Notes under the pieces: generated by a model | What the model saw: only the letters and a program-made list of their open reading frames with translations | Databases searched by the model: none | What the model was told of the DNA's origin: nothing | Program-made: the position numbers and the translations under genes | In this document: one piece after another, positions 1 through 8,597 of the stretch | How the letters are laid out: each line of letters opens with the position of its first letter | Numbering within the stretch: position 1 is the stretch's first letter | Assembly (NCBI GenBank): GCA_963714995.1 | Contig: CAVQQP010000019.1 | Coordinates: 186,001 to 250,000, forward strand | Direction of reading: 5' to 3' | DNA: 64,000 bases | Source: Prado023 sp963714995 | GTDB lineage: Bacteria; Actinomycetota; Actinomycetes; S36-B12; CAIYMF01

Positions 1-7
1 GTGACCG

Positions 8-1187
8 ATGACCACGACCCAGCCCCTGTCCGCGACCGAGCTGTACGCGGTCGACACCCTGCTCAGCGCCGAGCAGGTCGAGATCCGCGACACCGTGCGC
101 CGGTTCGCCGACGAGCACCTGCGCCCGCACCTGGCCGGACTGGTTCGAGGCCGGCGAGCTGCCCGTCCGCGACCTGGCCCGCGAGCTCGGCGCGCTCGGG
201 GTGCTGGGCATGCACCTCGAGGGGTACGGGTGCGCGGGCACCGATGCCACCTCCTACGGCCTGGCGTGCCTGGAGCTGGAGGCCGCCGACTCGGGGATCC
301 GCTCGCTGGTCAGCGTCCAGGGGTCCCTGGCGATGTTCGCGATCCACGAGTACGGGTCCGAGGAGCAGCGCCAGCAGTGGCTGCCCGGGATGGCCGCCGG
401 TGAGCTGATCGGCTGCTTCGGCCTGACCGAGCCTGACGCCGGCTCGGACCCCGGGTCGATGCGCACGACCGCCATCCGCCACGGCGATGACTGGGTGCTG
501 TCGGGGACGAAGATGTGGATCACCAACGGCTCGGTCGCGGACGTGGCCGTCGTGTGGGCGCGCGCCGAGGGGACAATCCGCGGATTCGTCGTCCCCACGG
601 ACACCCCCGGCTTCACCGCCCGATCGATCCCGCACAAGCTCAGCCTGCGCGCGTCGGTCACCTCCGAGCTGGTCCTCGACGGCGTCCGTCTCCCGGCGGA
701 CGCCATGCTGCCCGGCGCCCGCGGGCTGTCCGGGCCCCTCGGCTGCCTGGCCGAGGCCCGGTACGGGATCGTCTTCGGCTCCATCGGCGCCGCCCGCGAC
801 TGCCTCGAGACGGCCGTGGACTACGCGGGCACCCGCGCGCAGTTCGGCCGGCCGATCGCCGGATTCCAGCTGACCCAGCGCAAGCTGGCCGAGATGGCCG
901 TGGCGGTCGGCAACGGCCACCTGCTCGCCCTGCACCTGGGCCGCCTGAAGGACGCCGGCGCCCTCACGCCCCAGCAGGTCAGCGTCGGCAAGTTCCACAA
1001 CGTCTCCGCCGCGCTGGAGGTCGCGCGGGAGGCCCGGGCGATCCTCGGGGGCAACGGGATCTCGCTGGAGTACCCGGTGATCCGGCACATGGTGAACCTC
1101 GAGAGCGTCTACACCTACGAGGGAACTCACGACATCCACACGCTGGTCATCGGCCAGGCGCTCACCGGGATCGCCGCCTACCGATGA
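8..1187 (+). CDS. gcdH: Glutaryl-CoA dehydrogenase, one apparent frameshift
   Basis: FAD-dependent acyl-CoA dehydrogenase family enzyme that would oxidise and decarboxylate glutaryl-CoA to crotonyl-CoA. Seen: the motif TYEGTHDIH near residue 371 holds the catalytic Glu expected for this family, and DSGIRSLVSVQ carries the Arg that contacts the glutaryl carboxylate in characterised GCDH. FGLTEPDAGSD is the usual flavin-side motif. ATG at 8 follows a same-frame TGA at 2-4. The first 43 codons are in one frame and the rest in another; deleting one G of the GG at 137-138 restores a continuous protein of about 392 residues, the normal family length. The break is therefore probably a sequence error, though a real inactivating indel cannot be excluded. 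The TGA overlaps the ATG of the next gene. Confidence 0.88.
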
Positions 1188-2305
1188 GCGGCGCACCCAC
1201 GGGTCCGTTGGCGGGGCTGCGCGTGGCCGACTTCAGCCGGGTGCTGGCCGGGCCCTACGCCACGATGATGCTGGGCGACCTCGGCGCCGAGGTCATCAAG
1301 GTGGAGCGCCCGCCGCGGGGGGACGACACCCGCTCCTGGGGGCCGCCGCACGCCGCGGACGGCACGTCCACCTACTTCCAGTCGGTGAACCGCAACAAGA
1401 CCTCGGTGTGGCTCGACCTGGACGACCCGACGGACCGCGCCGAGGCGTGGGAGCTGGCCACCTCCGCCGACGTGCTCGTCGAGAACCTCGCGCCCGGGGC
1501 GATGGCGCGCTTCGGCCTCGACCACCCCACCGTCGCCGCCGCCAACCCCGCCGTGGTCTACGCCTCGATCTCCGGCTTCGGGGCCGGGGCCGGCGCGGCC
1601 CTGCCCGGCTATGACCTGCTCGTCCAGGCCATGGGCGGGTTGATGAGCATCACCGGACCCTCGCCGGACCAGCCGACCAAGGTCGGCGTGGCCCTCGTCG
1701 ACGTGATCACCGGGCTGCACGCCACGGTCGGGATCCTGGCGGCCCTGCACGAGCGCCGCCTCAGCGGACGCGGCCAGCACGTCTCGGTCAACCTGCTCAG
1801 CTCGACGCTGTCGGCCCTGGTGAACCAGGCGCAGGCCGTGGTCGGAGCCGGGGCCGTGCCGCGGGCGATGGGCAACGCCCACCCGAGCATCGCGCCCTAC
1901 GAGACCCTGCCGACGGCGGACGGCACGCTCGTCGTCGCGGTGGGCAACGACCGGCAGTTCGGATCCCTCTGCGAGGTCCTCGGACTCGACCTGGCCGGCG
2001 ATCCCGACTACGCGACCAACCCCGCCCGGGTGGCCCACCGGGAGCCGCTCGCCGCCCGGCTCGGCGAGGTCCTGGCCACCCGCCCGACTGCCGAGTGGAT
2101 CCCGGTGCTGACGTCCGCCGGCGTCCCTGCCGGGCCCGTGAACGACATCCCCGCCGCGCTGGACCTCGCTCGTGCGCTCGGCCTGGCCCCCATCGCCCTG
2201 GCCGACGGCGTGCCGACGGTGGCGAACCCGATCACCCTGTCCCGCACGCCGGTCGACTACCGAACGGCTCCCCCGAGCCCGCCCGCGGGGTCGACCGATG
2301 CCTGA
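1184..2305 (+). CDS. CaiB/BaiF class III CoA-transferase
   Basis: Class III CoA-transferase of 373 residues. Such enzymes move CoA between acids through an aspartyl-CoA thioester. The N-terminal LAGLRVADFSRVLAGPYATM and the segment VALVDVITGLHA match the family; Asp173 in the latter is the expected catalytic residue. It starts at an ATG overlapping the gcdH stop (ATGA), so the two are translationally coupled. That pairing suggests activation of glutarate by succinyl-CoA:glutarate CoA transfer, feeding GCDH. Substrate specificity is inferred from the neighbour only. The 3' end overlaps the GntR gene start by 8 bp. Confidence 0.85.
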   Translation: MSGAPTGPLAGLRVADFSRVLAGPYATMMLGDLGAEVIKVERPPRGDDTRSWGPPHAADGTSTYFQSVNRNKTSVWLDLDDPTDRAEAWELATSADVLVENLAPGAMARFGLDHPTVAAANPAVVYASISGFGAGAGAALPGYDLLVQAMGGLMSITGPSPDQPTKVGVALVDVITGLHATVGILAALHERRLSGRGQHVSVNLLSSTLSALVNQAQAVVGAGAVPRAMGNAHPSIAPYETLPTADGTLVVAVGNDRQFGSLCEVLGLDLAGDPDYATNPARVAHREPLAARLGEVLATRPTAEWIPVLTSAGVPAGPVNDIPAALDLARALGLAPIALADGVPTVANPITLSRTPVDYRTAPPSPPAGSTDA

Positions 2306-2993
2306 GTTCCAGCGCCCGCCGACCGCACAGGAGGCGGTGCTCGTCGAGGTGCGCGCGCGGATCCTCCGCGGGGACATCGCGCCGGGAGCCGCCGTGCGCC
2401 AGGAGGACCTCGCCGCGTCCCTGGGGGTCAGCCGGGTCCCGGTGCGTGAGGCCCTGCGGATGCTCGAGTCCGAGGGCCACGTCACCTATGTCGCGCACCG
2501 CGGCTACCGCGTGACCGAGCTCGACCTCGACGATCTCGAGGAGATCTACCACCTCCGGGCGCTCATCGAGGACGACCTGGCCCGCCGGGCGCTGGCCCGG
2601 AATGATCCCGACCACCTCGGTTCCGTCCGAGCGGCCCACGTCCGGCTCGCCGCCGCTGAGTCGGCAGCGCCCACCGACCCGATCGCCGTTGCTGCGGCGA
2701 ACCGCGCCTTCCACTGGGCAGTCCTGCAGCCCACGCCGCGTGCCGAGCGGATCCTGACCACGTTGTGGGACGCCTCCGAGGTGTACCGGGCGCGCTGGTT
2801 CGCCCACGGCGACAACGTCGCCCGGGGGGCACGGGAGCACGCCCGGGCGCTGTCCGCGGTGGAGGCCAGGGACGCCGATGCGTTGGTCGGCGTCCTCGGC
2901 GAGCATCGGGCGGGCGCGCTGCGCGCCCTGCGCGCACAGCTGGCGGGCGGGGCTACCCCGCCTGCCCGGAGTGCCTCTGCAGCAGGGGGGTGA
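2298..2993 (+). CDS. GntR-family regulator with FCD ligand domain
   Basis: Predicted FadR-subfamily transcription factor of 231 residues. An N-terminal winged helix (about residues 10-75, with SLGVSRVPVREALRMLE as recognition region) precedes an all-helical FCD domain (about 85-210). His139, His181 and His203 fall in the pattern used by FCD proteins to bind a metal and a carboxylate effector. ATG at 2298 lies inside the preceding CoA-transferase gene, making a three-gene coupled unit. Such regulators usually control their own catabolic cluster, so a glutarate or related acid effector is plausible but inferred. Its last 41 bp overlap the 3' end of the oppositely oriented prpE. Confidence 0.85.
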   Translation: MPEFQRPPTAQEAVLVEVRARILRGDIAPGAAVRQEDLAASLGVSRVPVREALRMLESEGHVTYVAHRGYRVTELDLDDLEEIYHLRALIEDDLARRALARNDPDHLGSVRAAHVRLAAAESAAPTDPIAVAAANRAFHWAVLQPTPRAERILTTLWDASEVYRARWFAHGDNVARGAREHARALSAVEARDADALVGVLGEHRAGALRALRAQLAGGATPPARSASAAGG

Positions 2994-4845
2994 GCACGTC
3001 GAGGACGCTGGCGTCCTCGATGGTCGACGGCACCGCCTCGGGACGTCCGTCGGCGATCCCGCGCATGGTCCGCCGGAGGATCTTGCCGGAGCGGGTCTTG
3101 GGCAGGCCGGGGACGATGACGACCTCCCGGAACGCGGCCACCGGCCCGACGTGCTCCCGCACGTCGGCGACGATCTGCCGGGTGAGCTCGTCGGGGTCGA
3201 TCTCGACGCCGCCCTTGAGCACGACGAACGCACGCGGGGACTGGCCCTTGAGGTCGTCGGCCACCCCGATCACCGCGCACTCGGCGACCGCAGGGTGCGC
3301 GGCGACCACGGCCTCCATCACCCCGGTGGACAGCCGATGACCGGCGACGTTGATGACGTCGTCCGTGCGTCCCAGCACGTACAAGTAGCCCTCGTCATCG
3401 ACGTAGCCGCCGTCGCCGGTCGTGTAGTAGCCGGGGAACGCACTGAGGTAGGACGACACATAGCGCTCGTCATCGCCCCACAGGGTCGGCAGGGTCCCGG
3501 GAGGCAGCGGCAGCCTGAGGACGATGTTGCCCTCGGTGCCCGCCGGCACCTCACGACCCTCGCCGTCGAGGACGCGCACGTCGTAGCCCGGGACGGCGAC
3601 CGACGGCGAGCCCTCCTTCAGCGGCAACGGCTCGAGTCCGCGGGGGTTGGCCGCGATCGGCCAACCGGTCTCGGTCTGCCACCAGTTGTCCACCACCGGG
3701 ACCCCGAGGACCCTCGTCGCCCAGTGGTAGGTGTCCGGGTCCAGCCGCTCCCCGGCGAGGAACAGCGTGCGCAGGCTGGAGATGTCGTGGTCGGCGATCA
3801 GCGCGCCCTGCGGATCCTCACGCCGGATCGCACGGATCGCCGTCGGGGCGGTGAACAGGGCCTTGACCCGGTGATCGGCGATGACCCGCCAGAACGCGGC
3901 GGCGTCCGGTGTCCCGACCGGCTTGCCCTCGTAGAGGACGGTGGTCGCGCCCACGATCAGGGGCGCGTAGACGATGTACGAGTGCCCGACGACCCAGCCC
4001 ACGTCGGACGCTGCCCACCAGACGTCCCCCGCCCCGATGTCGTAGACGTTGGCCATCGACCAGGCCAGCGCCACGGCGTGCCCGCCGTTGTCGCGCACGA
4101 TCCCCTTCGGCCGTCCGGTCGTGCCCGAGGTGTAGAGGATGTACAGCGGGTCAGTCGCCGCGACATCGGTGCAGCCGACCGCCTCGGCACCGGCGGCCAG
4201 GTCGGCCCAGTCATGGTCGCGGGGGCCCATCGAGGCGGTCAGCTCCGGGCGCTGCAGGATCACGCAGGCGGTCGGCTGGTGCGTGGCCAGGGCCAGCGCC
4301 TCGTCGAGCAGCGGCTTGTACGCCACCACCCGAGTGGGCTCGATGCCGCACGAGGCCGAGAGGATGACCTTGGGCCGGGCGTCATCGATGCGCACGGCGA
4401 GCTCATCGGCGGCGAACCCACCGAACACCACGGAGTGCACGGCACCGAGCCGCGCGCACGCCAGCATGCCGACGACGGCCTCGGGGACCATCGGCATGGA
4501 CAGCACGACCCGGTCGCCGGCGACCACGCCGAGCCCGGCAAGCACCCCCGCGAAGCGGGACACCTCGTCGAGCAGCTCGGAGTAGGTGAAGGTGCGCTGC
4601 GTGTTCGTGACGGGGCTGACGTGGATCAGGGCCGGCTGGTCACCGCGGCCCATCTCGACATGTCGGTCCAGGGCGTTGAAGCAGGTGTTCATCCGGCCGT
4701 CCGGGAACCACCGGTAGAGCGGGGCGGCACCGGCATCGCAGGCGATCGTCGGGGCCGTGGTCCACGTGATCGCGTCGGCGGCCGCGCCCCAGAAGGCCTC
4801 CGGGTCCGCGATGCTCTGGGCGTGTGCCTGCGCGTACGTGGGCAT
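2953..4845 (-). CDS. prpE: Propionyl-CoA synthetase (AMP-forming)
   Basis: Acyl-adenylate-forming ligase of 630 residues converting propionate, ATP and CoA to propionyl-CoA. The P-loop-like motif YTSGTTGRPKG lies near residues 238-248 and is followed by the GGHAVAL segment characteristic of PrpE rather than Acs. The C-terminal GLPKTRSGKILRR holds the catalytic, acetylation-prone lysine near residue 588. The chosen ATG at 4845 has GGGAGG just upstream; a longer in-frame start lacks family-like sequence. The gene converges on and overlaps the GntR gene. Acetate as main substrate cannot be excluded. Confidence 0.88.
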   Translation of the reverse strand: MPTYAQAHAQSIADPEAFWGAAADAITWTTAPTIACDAGAAPLYRWFPDGRMNTCFNALDRHVEMGRGDQPALIHVSPVTNTQRTFTYSELLDEVSRFAGVLAGLGVVAGDRVVLSMPMVPEAVVGMLACARLGAVHSVVFGGFAADELAVRIDDARPKVILSASCGIEPTRVVAYKPLLDEALALATHQPTACVILQRPELTASMGPRDHDWADLAAGAEAVGCTDVAATDPLYILYTSGTTGRPKGIVRDNGGHAVALAWSMANVYDIGAGDVWWAASDVGWVVGHSYIVYAPLIVGATTVLYEGKPVGTPDAAAFWRVIADHRVKALFTAPTAIRAIRREDPQGALIADHDISSLRTLFLAGERLDPDTYHWATRVLGVPVVDNWWQTETGWPIAANPRGLEPLPLKEGSPSVAVPGYDVRVLDGEGREVPAGTEGNIVLRLPLPPGTLPTLWGDDERYVSSYLSAFPGYYTTGDGGYVDDEGYLYVLGRTDDVINVAGHRLSTGVMEAVVAAHPAVAECAVIGVADDLKGQSPRAFVVLKGGVEIDPDELTRQIVADVREHVGPVAAFREVVIVPGLPKTRSGKILRRTMRGIADGRPEAVPSTIEDASVLDVLTPLLQRHSGQAG

Positions 4846-4964
4846 GAGGGCCTCCCTGGGTCGTCGGTCTCGGCCCAGTGTGCCCCGCGCATCCGGCTGC
4901 CGGATGCCACGAGCGCCACCCTGCGACGAGCGGGCCCGACCCTCGACGAACGGCACCCCGTCCG

Positions 4965-5051
4965 CAGACCCTCCCGATGCGTCCAGACCCTCCCGACCGT
5001 TCCGGAGGGTCTGTACCTTCCCGGAGGGTCTGGACCGTCCCGGAGGGTCTG
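4965..5051. repeat. 19-bp-period inverted repeat array, copy 1
   Basis: Two units CAGACCCTCCCG start at 4965 and 4984, and three units CCGGAGGGTCTG in the opposite orientation start at 5002, 5021 and 5040. Both groups have an exact 19-bp period, and the groups face each other across a 6-bp centre. The array could fold as RNA into nested hairpins. It begins 19 bp after the rlmN stop in the rlmN direction and lies about 120 bp before the prpE start. A related array is at 22,584-22,651 in the same position after ffh. A terminator or 3'-end structure is plausible; a protein-binding array is the alternative. Confidence 0.8.
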
Positions 5052-5070
5052 CGCGGATCGGCGCGCCGCG

Positions 5071-6207
5071 TCAGTCGCGGACCGTGGCCGCCAGCTGGCC
5101 GCAGGCGCCGTCGATCTCGCTGCCCCGGGTGTCGCGGATCGTCGTGGGGATCCCGCGGGCCTCCAGGGCGGCGACGAACGCGCGCTCCACCGCCGGGTCG
5201 GAGGCGGTCCACTTCGAGCCGGGCGTCGGGTTCAGCGGGATCGGGTTCACGTGCACCCAGCCCCGGCCGCGCTTGTTCAGCAGCTTGCCGAGCAGGTCCG
5301 CGCGCCAGGCCTGGTCGTTGATGTCGCGGATCAGCGCGTACTCGATGGACGCCCTCCGCCCGGTGGCCTGGGTGTACTCGAACGCCGCGTCGATGGCCTC
5401 AGCCACCTTCCACCGCGTGTTCACGGGAACGAGGGTGTCGCGCAGCTCGTCGTCGGGGGCGTGCAGGCTCAGCGCCAGGGTCACGGGCAGGCCCTCCCCG
5501 GCGAGCGTGCGCATCGCCGGGACCAGCCCGACCGTCGAGACGGTGATCCCGCGGGCGCTCATGCCCAGTCCGTCCGGGGCCGGGGTGATCATGCGACGCA
5601 CCGCCCCCACGACCACCTTGTAGTTCGCCAGCGGCTCCCCCATGCCCATGAAGACCACGTTGGAGACCCGGCCGGTGCCACCCGCCACATCCCCGCGCGC
5701 CAGGGCCCGCGCGGCGGCGAGCACCTGCTCGACGACCTCCGCGGTCGACATGTTGCGCGTGAGCCCCGCCTGGCCGGTCGCGCAGAAGGGGCAGTTCATC
5801 CCGCAGCCGGCCTGCGAGGACACGCATACCGTGTTGCGCTCACGGCTGGTGCGTGTCGCCGGGTAGCGCATCAGGACCGACTCGACCATTGCGCCGTCGT
5901 GCAGGCGCCACACGGACTTGACCGTCAGCCCGCCGTCGCAGGTGATGTCGCGGACGTTGGTCAGCAGGGGCGGACAGAGGCTCTCGGCGAGGGGCTGGCG
6001 CAGCGCAGCGGGGATGTCGGTCCACTGCGCGGGATCGTCGACGAGCCGGGCGAACCAGTGGTTGCTGACCTGGTCGGCGCGGAACTTCGGCAGCCCGGCA
6101 GCGGCGACGACCTCCCGGCGCTCGGCCAGGGTCATGTCGGACAGGTGCCGCGGCGGCTTGCCACGCCGTGGCGCCTCGAGGACCAGCAGGCCCGGGGGCT
6201 GGCCCAC
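5071..6207 (-). CDS. rlmN: 23S rRNA (adenine2503-C2)/tRNA methyltransferase
   Basis: Radical-SAM methyltransferase of 378 residues that methylates A2503 of 23S rRNA and A37 of some tRNAs. The cluster-binding Cys135, Cys139 and Cys142 appear in CGMNCPFC. GMGEPLANY is the SAM-binding GGE-like motif, and Cys369 in the C-terminal SEIDGACGQL matches the methyl-carrier cysteine. GTG at 6207 lies one base after the cdsA stop, consistent with co-translation in the pyrH-frr-cdsA region. The repeat array at 4965-5051 follows its stop codon. Confidence 0.95.
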   Translation of the reverse strand: MGQPPGLLVLEAPRRGKPPRHLSDMTLAERREVVAAAGLPKFRADQVSNHWFARLVDDPAQWTDIPAALRQPLAESLCPPLLTNVRDITCDGGLTVKSVWRLHDGAMVESVLMRYPATRTSRERNTVCVSSQAGCGMNCPFCATGQAGLTRNMSTAEVVEQVLAAARALARGDVAGGTGRVSNVVFMGMGEPLANYKVVVGAVRRMITPAPDGLGMSARGITVSTVGLVPAMRTLAGEGLPVTLALSLHAPDDELRDTLVPVNTRWKVAEAIDAAFEYTQATGRRASIEYALIRDINDQAWRADLLGKLLNKRGRGWVHVNPIPLNPTPGSKWTASDPAVERAFVAALEARGIPTTIRDTRGSEIDGACGQLAATVRD

Positions 6208-6208
6208 G

Positions 6209-7081
6209 TCAGCTGACCCCGCCCAGGAAGATCGCGAACAGCGTGTAGGCCACGACCGTGTTGGGGATCAGGCTGTCCAGGCGATCCATGAGCCCGCCGT
6301 GGCCGGGCAGCAGGTTGGACATGTCCTTGATCCCCAGGTCACGCTTGATGGCCGACTCGATGAAGTCGCCCAGGGTGGCCGTCACCGTCATGAGGGCGCC
6401 CACGATCGCGCCCTTCCACCAGTCCGACTCCAGGAGCAGCGCGAACATCACCGACCCCAGGATCACCTGGAGGGTCACCGACCCGGCGAAGCCCTCCCAG
6501 GACTTCTTCGGGCTGATCCCCGGAGCCATCGGATGCTTGCCGAAGAGCACCCCGGCGGCGTACCCGCCGATGTCGCTGGCGACCGACAGGGCGATGAACG
6601 TGACGACCCGGTCGGCCCCATCCGGGGATGCGGCGATCAGCGCCGCGAACCCGCCCATCAGCGGCGCGTAGGCCAGGACGAAGCCGCTGGCCGTGGAGTC
6701 GCGGACGAAGTCGTCGACTCCGTGGCGGAACAGGCGCCACACGATCGTGAACAGGAACAGCAGCCCGTAGCCCATGAGCACCTGCGCGGACCCGGCGACG
6801 AAGCCCAGGACCGGCAGGATCACGGCGGCGGCCAGCAGCGGGGTCTTGGTGAGCTGGATCCCCTTGGAGCGCATCGCTGAGGCCAGCTCGTCGGTCCCGA
6901 TGACGATGGCCGCCACGATCACGACGACGAACAGCCAGAGCTGCCAGTACAGCGAGGCCAGGGCGATCCCGACCAGGATCAGGCCCACGGCGATCGCCGC
7001 CGGGAGGTTGCGCCCGGCACGGGACTTCCTCGGTTCCTCGGTGACGTCCTCCGGCAGTGGTGCGCCCGTCGATCCGCTCAT
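6209..7081 (-). CDS. cdsA: Phosphatidate cytidylyltransferase
   Basis: Integral membrane enzyme of 290 residues making CDP-diacylglycerol from CTP and phosphatidate, the branch point for phospholipid synthesis. About eight hydrophobic segments follow a charged N-terminus of about 25 residues. The C-terminal signature runs from GDFIESAIKRDLGIKD to GHGGLMDRLDS and contains the catalytic acidic residues; SPKKSWEGFAGS is also typical. It lies between frr and rlmN, as in many actinobacteria. Confidence 0.94.
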   Translation of the reverse strand: MSGSTGAPLPEDVTEEPRKSRAGRNLPAAIAVGLILVGIALASLYWQLWLFVVVIVAAIVIGTDELASAMRSKGIQLTKTPLLAAAVILPVLGFVAGSAQVLMGYGLLFLFTIVWRLFRHGVDDFVRDSTASGFVLAYAPLMGGFAALIAASPDGADRVVTFIALSVASDIGGYAAGVLFGKHPMAPGISPKKSWEGFAGSVTLQVILGSVMFALLLESDWWKGAIVGALMTVTATLGDFIESAIKRDLGIKDMSNLLPGHGGLMDRLDSLIPNTVVAYTLFAIFLGGVS

Positions 7082-7095
7082 GCGCAGGAGTCCTC

Positions 7096-7653
7096 TCAGA
7101 TCTCGAGCAGTTCGGCTTCCTTGTGCTTGAGCAGGTCCTCGACCATCGCGATGTGCCGGGCGGTGAGGTCCTCGAGCGCCTTCTCGGCACGCCGGATGTC
7201 GTCCTCGCCGGCATCGCCGTCCTTGTTCATCTTCTCCAGATGGTCCTTGGCGTGCCGGCGGATGTTGCGGATCGACACCCGCGACTCCTCGGCCTTGTGC
7301 CGCGCCAGCTTGATGTACTCCTTGCGTCGCTCCTCGGTGAGCAGGGGCAGCACGACGCGGATCTGCTGGCCGTCGTCGACCGGGTTCACGCCCAGGTCGG
7401 AGTCGCGGATCGCCTTCTCGATGTTGTGCATCGAGCTCTTGTCGAACGGCGAGATGAGGATCATCCGTGCCTCCGGGGTCTGGAAGGACGCCAGCTGCTG
7501 GATGGGAGTGGGGGCCCCGTAGTAGTCGACCATGATCTTGCTGAACATCTGGGGGGTCGCGCGACCGGTGCGGATGGTGGCGAAGTCCTCCTTGGCCACG
7601 GTGATGGCCTTGTCCATCTTCTCCTCGGCCTCGAACAGCTCCTCGTCGATCAT
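7096..7653 (-). CDS. frr: Ribosome recycling factor
   Basis: Protein of 185 residues, the standard length, that splits post-termination ribosomes together with EF-G. Motifs include the start MIDEELFEAEEKMDKA, the segment RTGRATPQMF and VVLPLLTEERRKEY; IRNIRRHAKD lies in the long-helix domain. It is downstream of pyrH and 14 bp before cdsA. GGAG-like bases precede the ATG at 7653. Confidence 0.97.
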   Translation of the reverse strand: MIDEELFEAEEKMDKAITVAKEDFATIRTGRATPQMFSKIMVDYYGAPTPIQQLASFQTPEARMILISPFDKSSMHNIEKAIRDSDLGVNPVDDGQQIRVVLPLLTEERRKEYIKLARHKAEESRVSIRNIRRHAKDHLEKMNKDGDAGEDDIRRAEKALEDLTARHIAMVEDLLKHKEAELLEI

Positions 7654-7690
7654 CGGTTCTCCTTGTGGTGGTCAGGTCCAGGTCACGTCC

Positions 7691-7720
7691 TGGGTCGAGC
7701 AGGGTCGAGCAGGGTCGAGC
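7691..7720. repeat. 10-bp tandem repeat x3 in pyrH-frr spacer
   Basis: Three tandem 10-mers, TGGGTCGAGC then AGGGTCGAGC twice, followed by a degenerate fourth unit. They sit 18 bp downstream of the pyrH stop in the pyrH direction. They probably arose by slippage; no function is evident. Confidence 0.75.
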
Positions 7721-7738
7721 GGGGCCGGTCAGGTCCGG

Positions 7739-8512
7739 TCAGTCCACCGGCGCGATCAGTGTGCCGATCCTCTCACCCTGCACCGCCCGGGCGATGTTGC
7801 CCGCCACGAGCAGGTTGAACACGATGATCGGCAGCGCGTTGTCCGCGCACAGTGAGATCGCCGTCGCGTCGGCGACCTTCAGCCCCCGGGCCAGGACCTC
7901 GGCATGGTCCAGGTGCTCGAAGCGCACGGCGTGGGGGTTGGTGCGCGGGTCGTCGTCGTACACCCCGTCGACGCCCTTGGCCATCAGCACGACCTGCGCC
8001 CCGACCTCCAGCGCCCGCTGCGCGGCACAGGTGTCGGTGGAGAAGAACGGCACGCCGAGCCCGGCGCCGAAGATGACCACGCGGCCCTTGTCGAGGTGGC
8101 GCACGGCCCGGCGAGGCAGGTACGGCTCGGCCACCTGGTTCATGGGGATCGCGGTCTGCACCCGGGTGTCGATCCCCTCCTTCTCCAGGAAGTCCTGCAG
8201 GGCCAGGCAGTTCATGACGGTTCCGAGCATGCCCATGTAGTCCGCGCGCGACCGGTCCATCCCGCGCTCATGGAGCTGGGCTCCGCGGAAGTAGTTGCCG
8301 CCGCCGATCACGACCGCCACCTGGGTCCCGCCACGTACGACGTCGGCGATCTGGCGGGCGATGCTCTGCACGACGTCCGGGTCGACCCCGAGCCCCCCGC
8401 CGCCGGAGAAGGCCTCGCCGGACAGCTTGAGCAGCACCCGGCTCCACCCGTGCTCCGGGGCCTCAGCCCAACGCTCGAACGTGCCGTCAAGGGTGGGCTG
8501 GTCCACGATCAC
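7739..8512 (-). CDS. pyrH: UMP kinase
   Basis: Hexameric amino-acid-kinase-fold UMP kinase of 257 residues (UMP + ATP to UDP). Seen: VLLKLSGEAFSG at the phosphate-binding loop, VVIGGGNYFRG, and GTGNPFFSTDT-like GLGVPFFSTDTCAAQR. The N-terminus is about 20 residues longer than the shortest homologues; GTG at 8512 is the most upstream start, and a later GTG at 8506 is possible. It follows tsf with a strong hairpin between them, so it may have its own transcript. Confidence 0.94.
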   Translation of the reverse strand: MIVDQPTLDGTFERWAEAPEHGWSRVLLKLSGEAFSGGGGLGVDPDVVQSIARQIADVVRGGTQVAVVIGGGNYFRGAQLHERGMDRSRADYMGMLGTVMNCLALQDFLEKEGIDTRVQTAIPMNQVAEPYLPRRAVRHLDKGRVVIFGAGLGVPFFSTDTCAAQRALEVGAQVVLMAKGVDGVYDDDPRTNPHAVRFEHLDHAEVLARGLKVADATAISLCADNALPIIVFNLLVAGNIARAVQGERIGTLIAPVD

Positions 8513-8540
8513 GTGGCTGATTCTGCCCTACTGCCGACGT

Positions 8541-8579
8541 ACGACGCCCCCGGGAGGTGATCCATCCCGGGGGCGTCGT
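8541..8579 (-). terminator. Perfect 15-bp hairpin after tsf
   Basis: Arms 8541-8555 (starting ACGACGCCCCC) and 8565-8579 are perfectly complementary around a 9-nt loop. The hairpin lies 19 bp after the tsf stop and 29 bp before the pyrH start. No U-tract follows, as is common in high-GC actinobacteria. It likely attenuates or ends the rpsB-tsf transcript. Confidence 0.75.
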
Positions 8580-8597
8580 GCGTTCGAGGTCCTGGCG

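Noticed and set aside
2878..6216. Plus-strand open frame of about 1,100 codons opposite prpE and rlmN.
   Set aside because: Mirror frame of conserved genes, no motif; it also runs through the intergenic repeat array.
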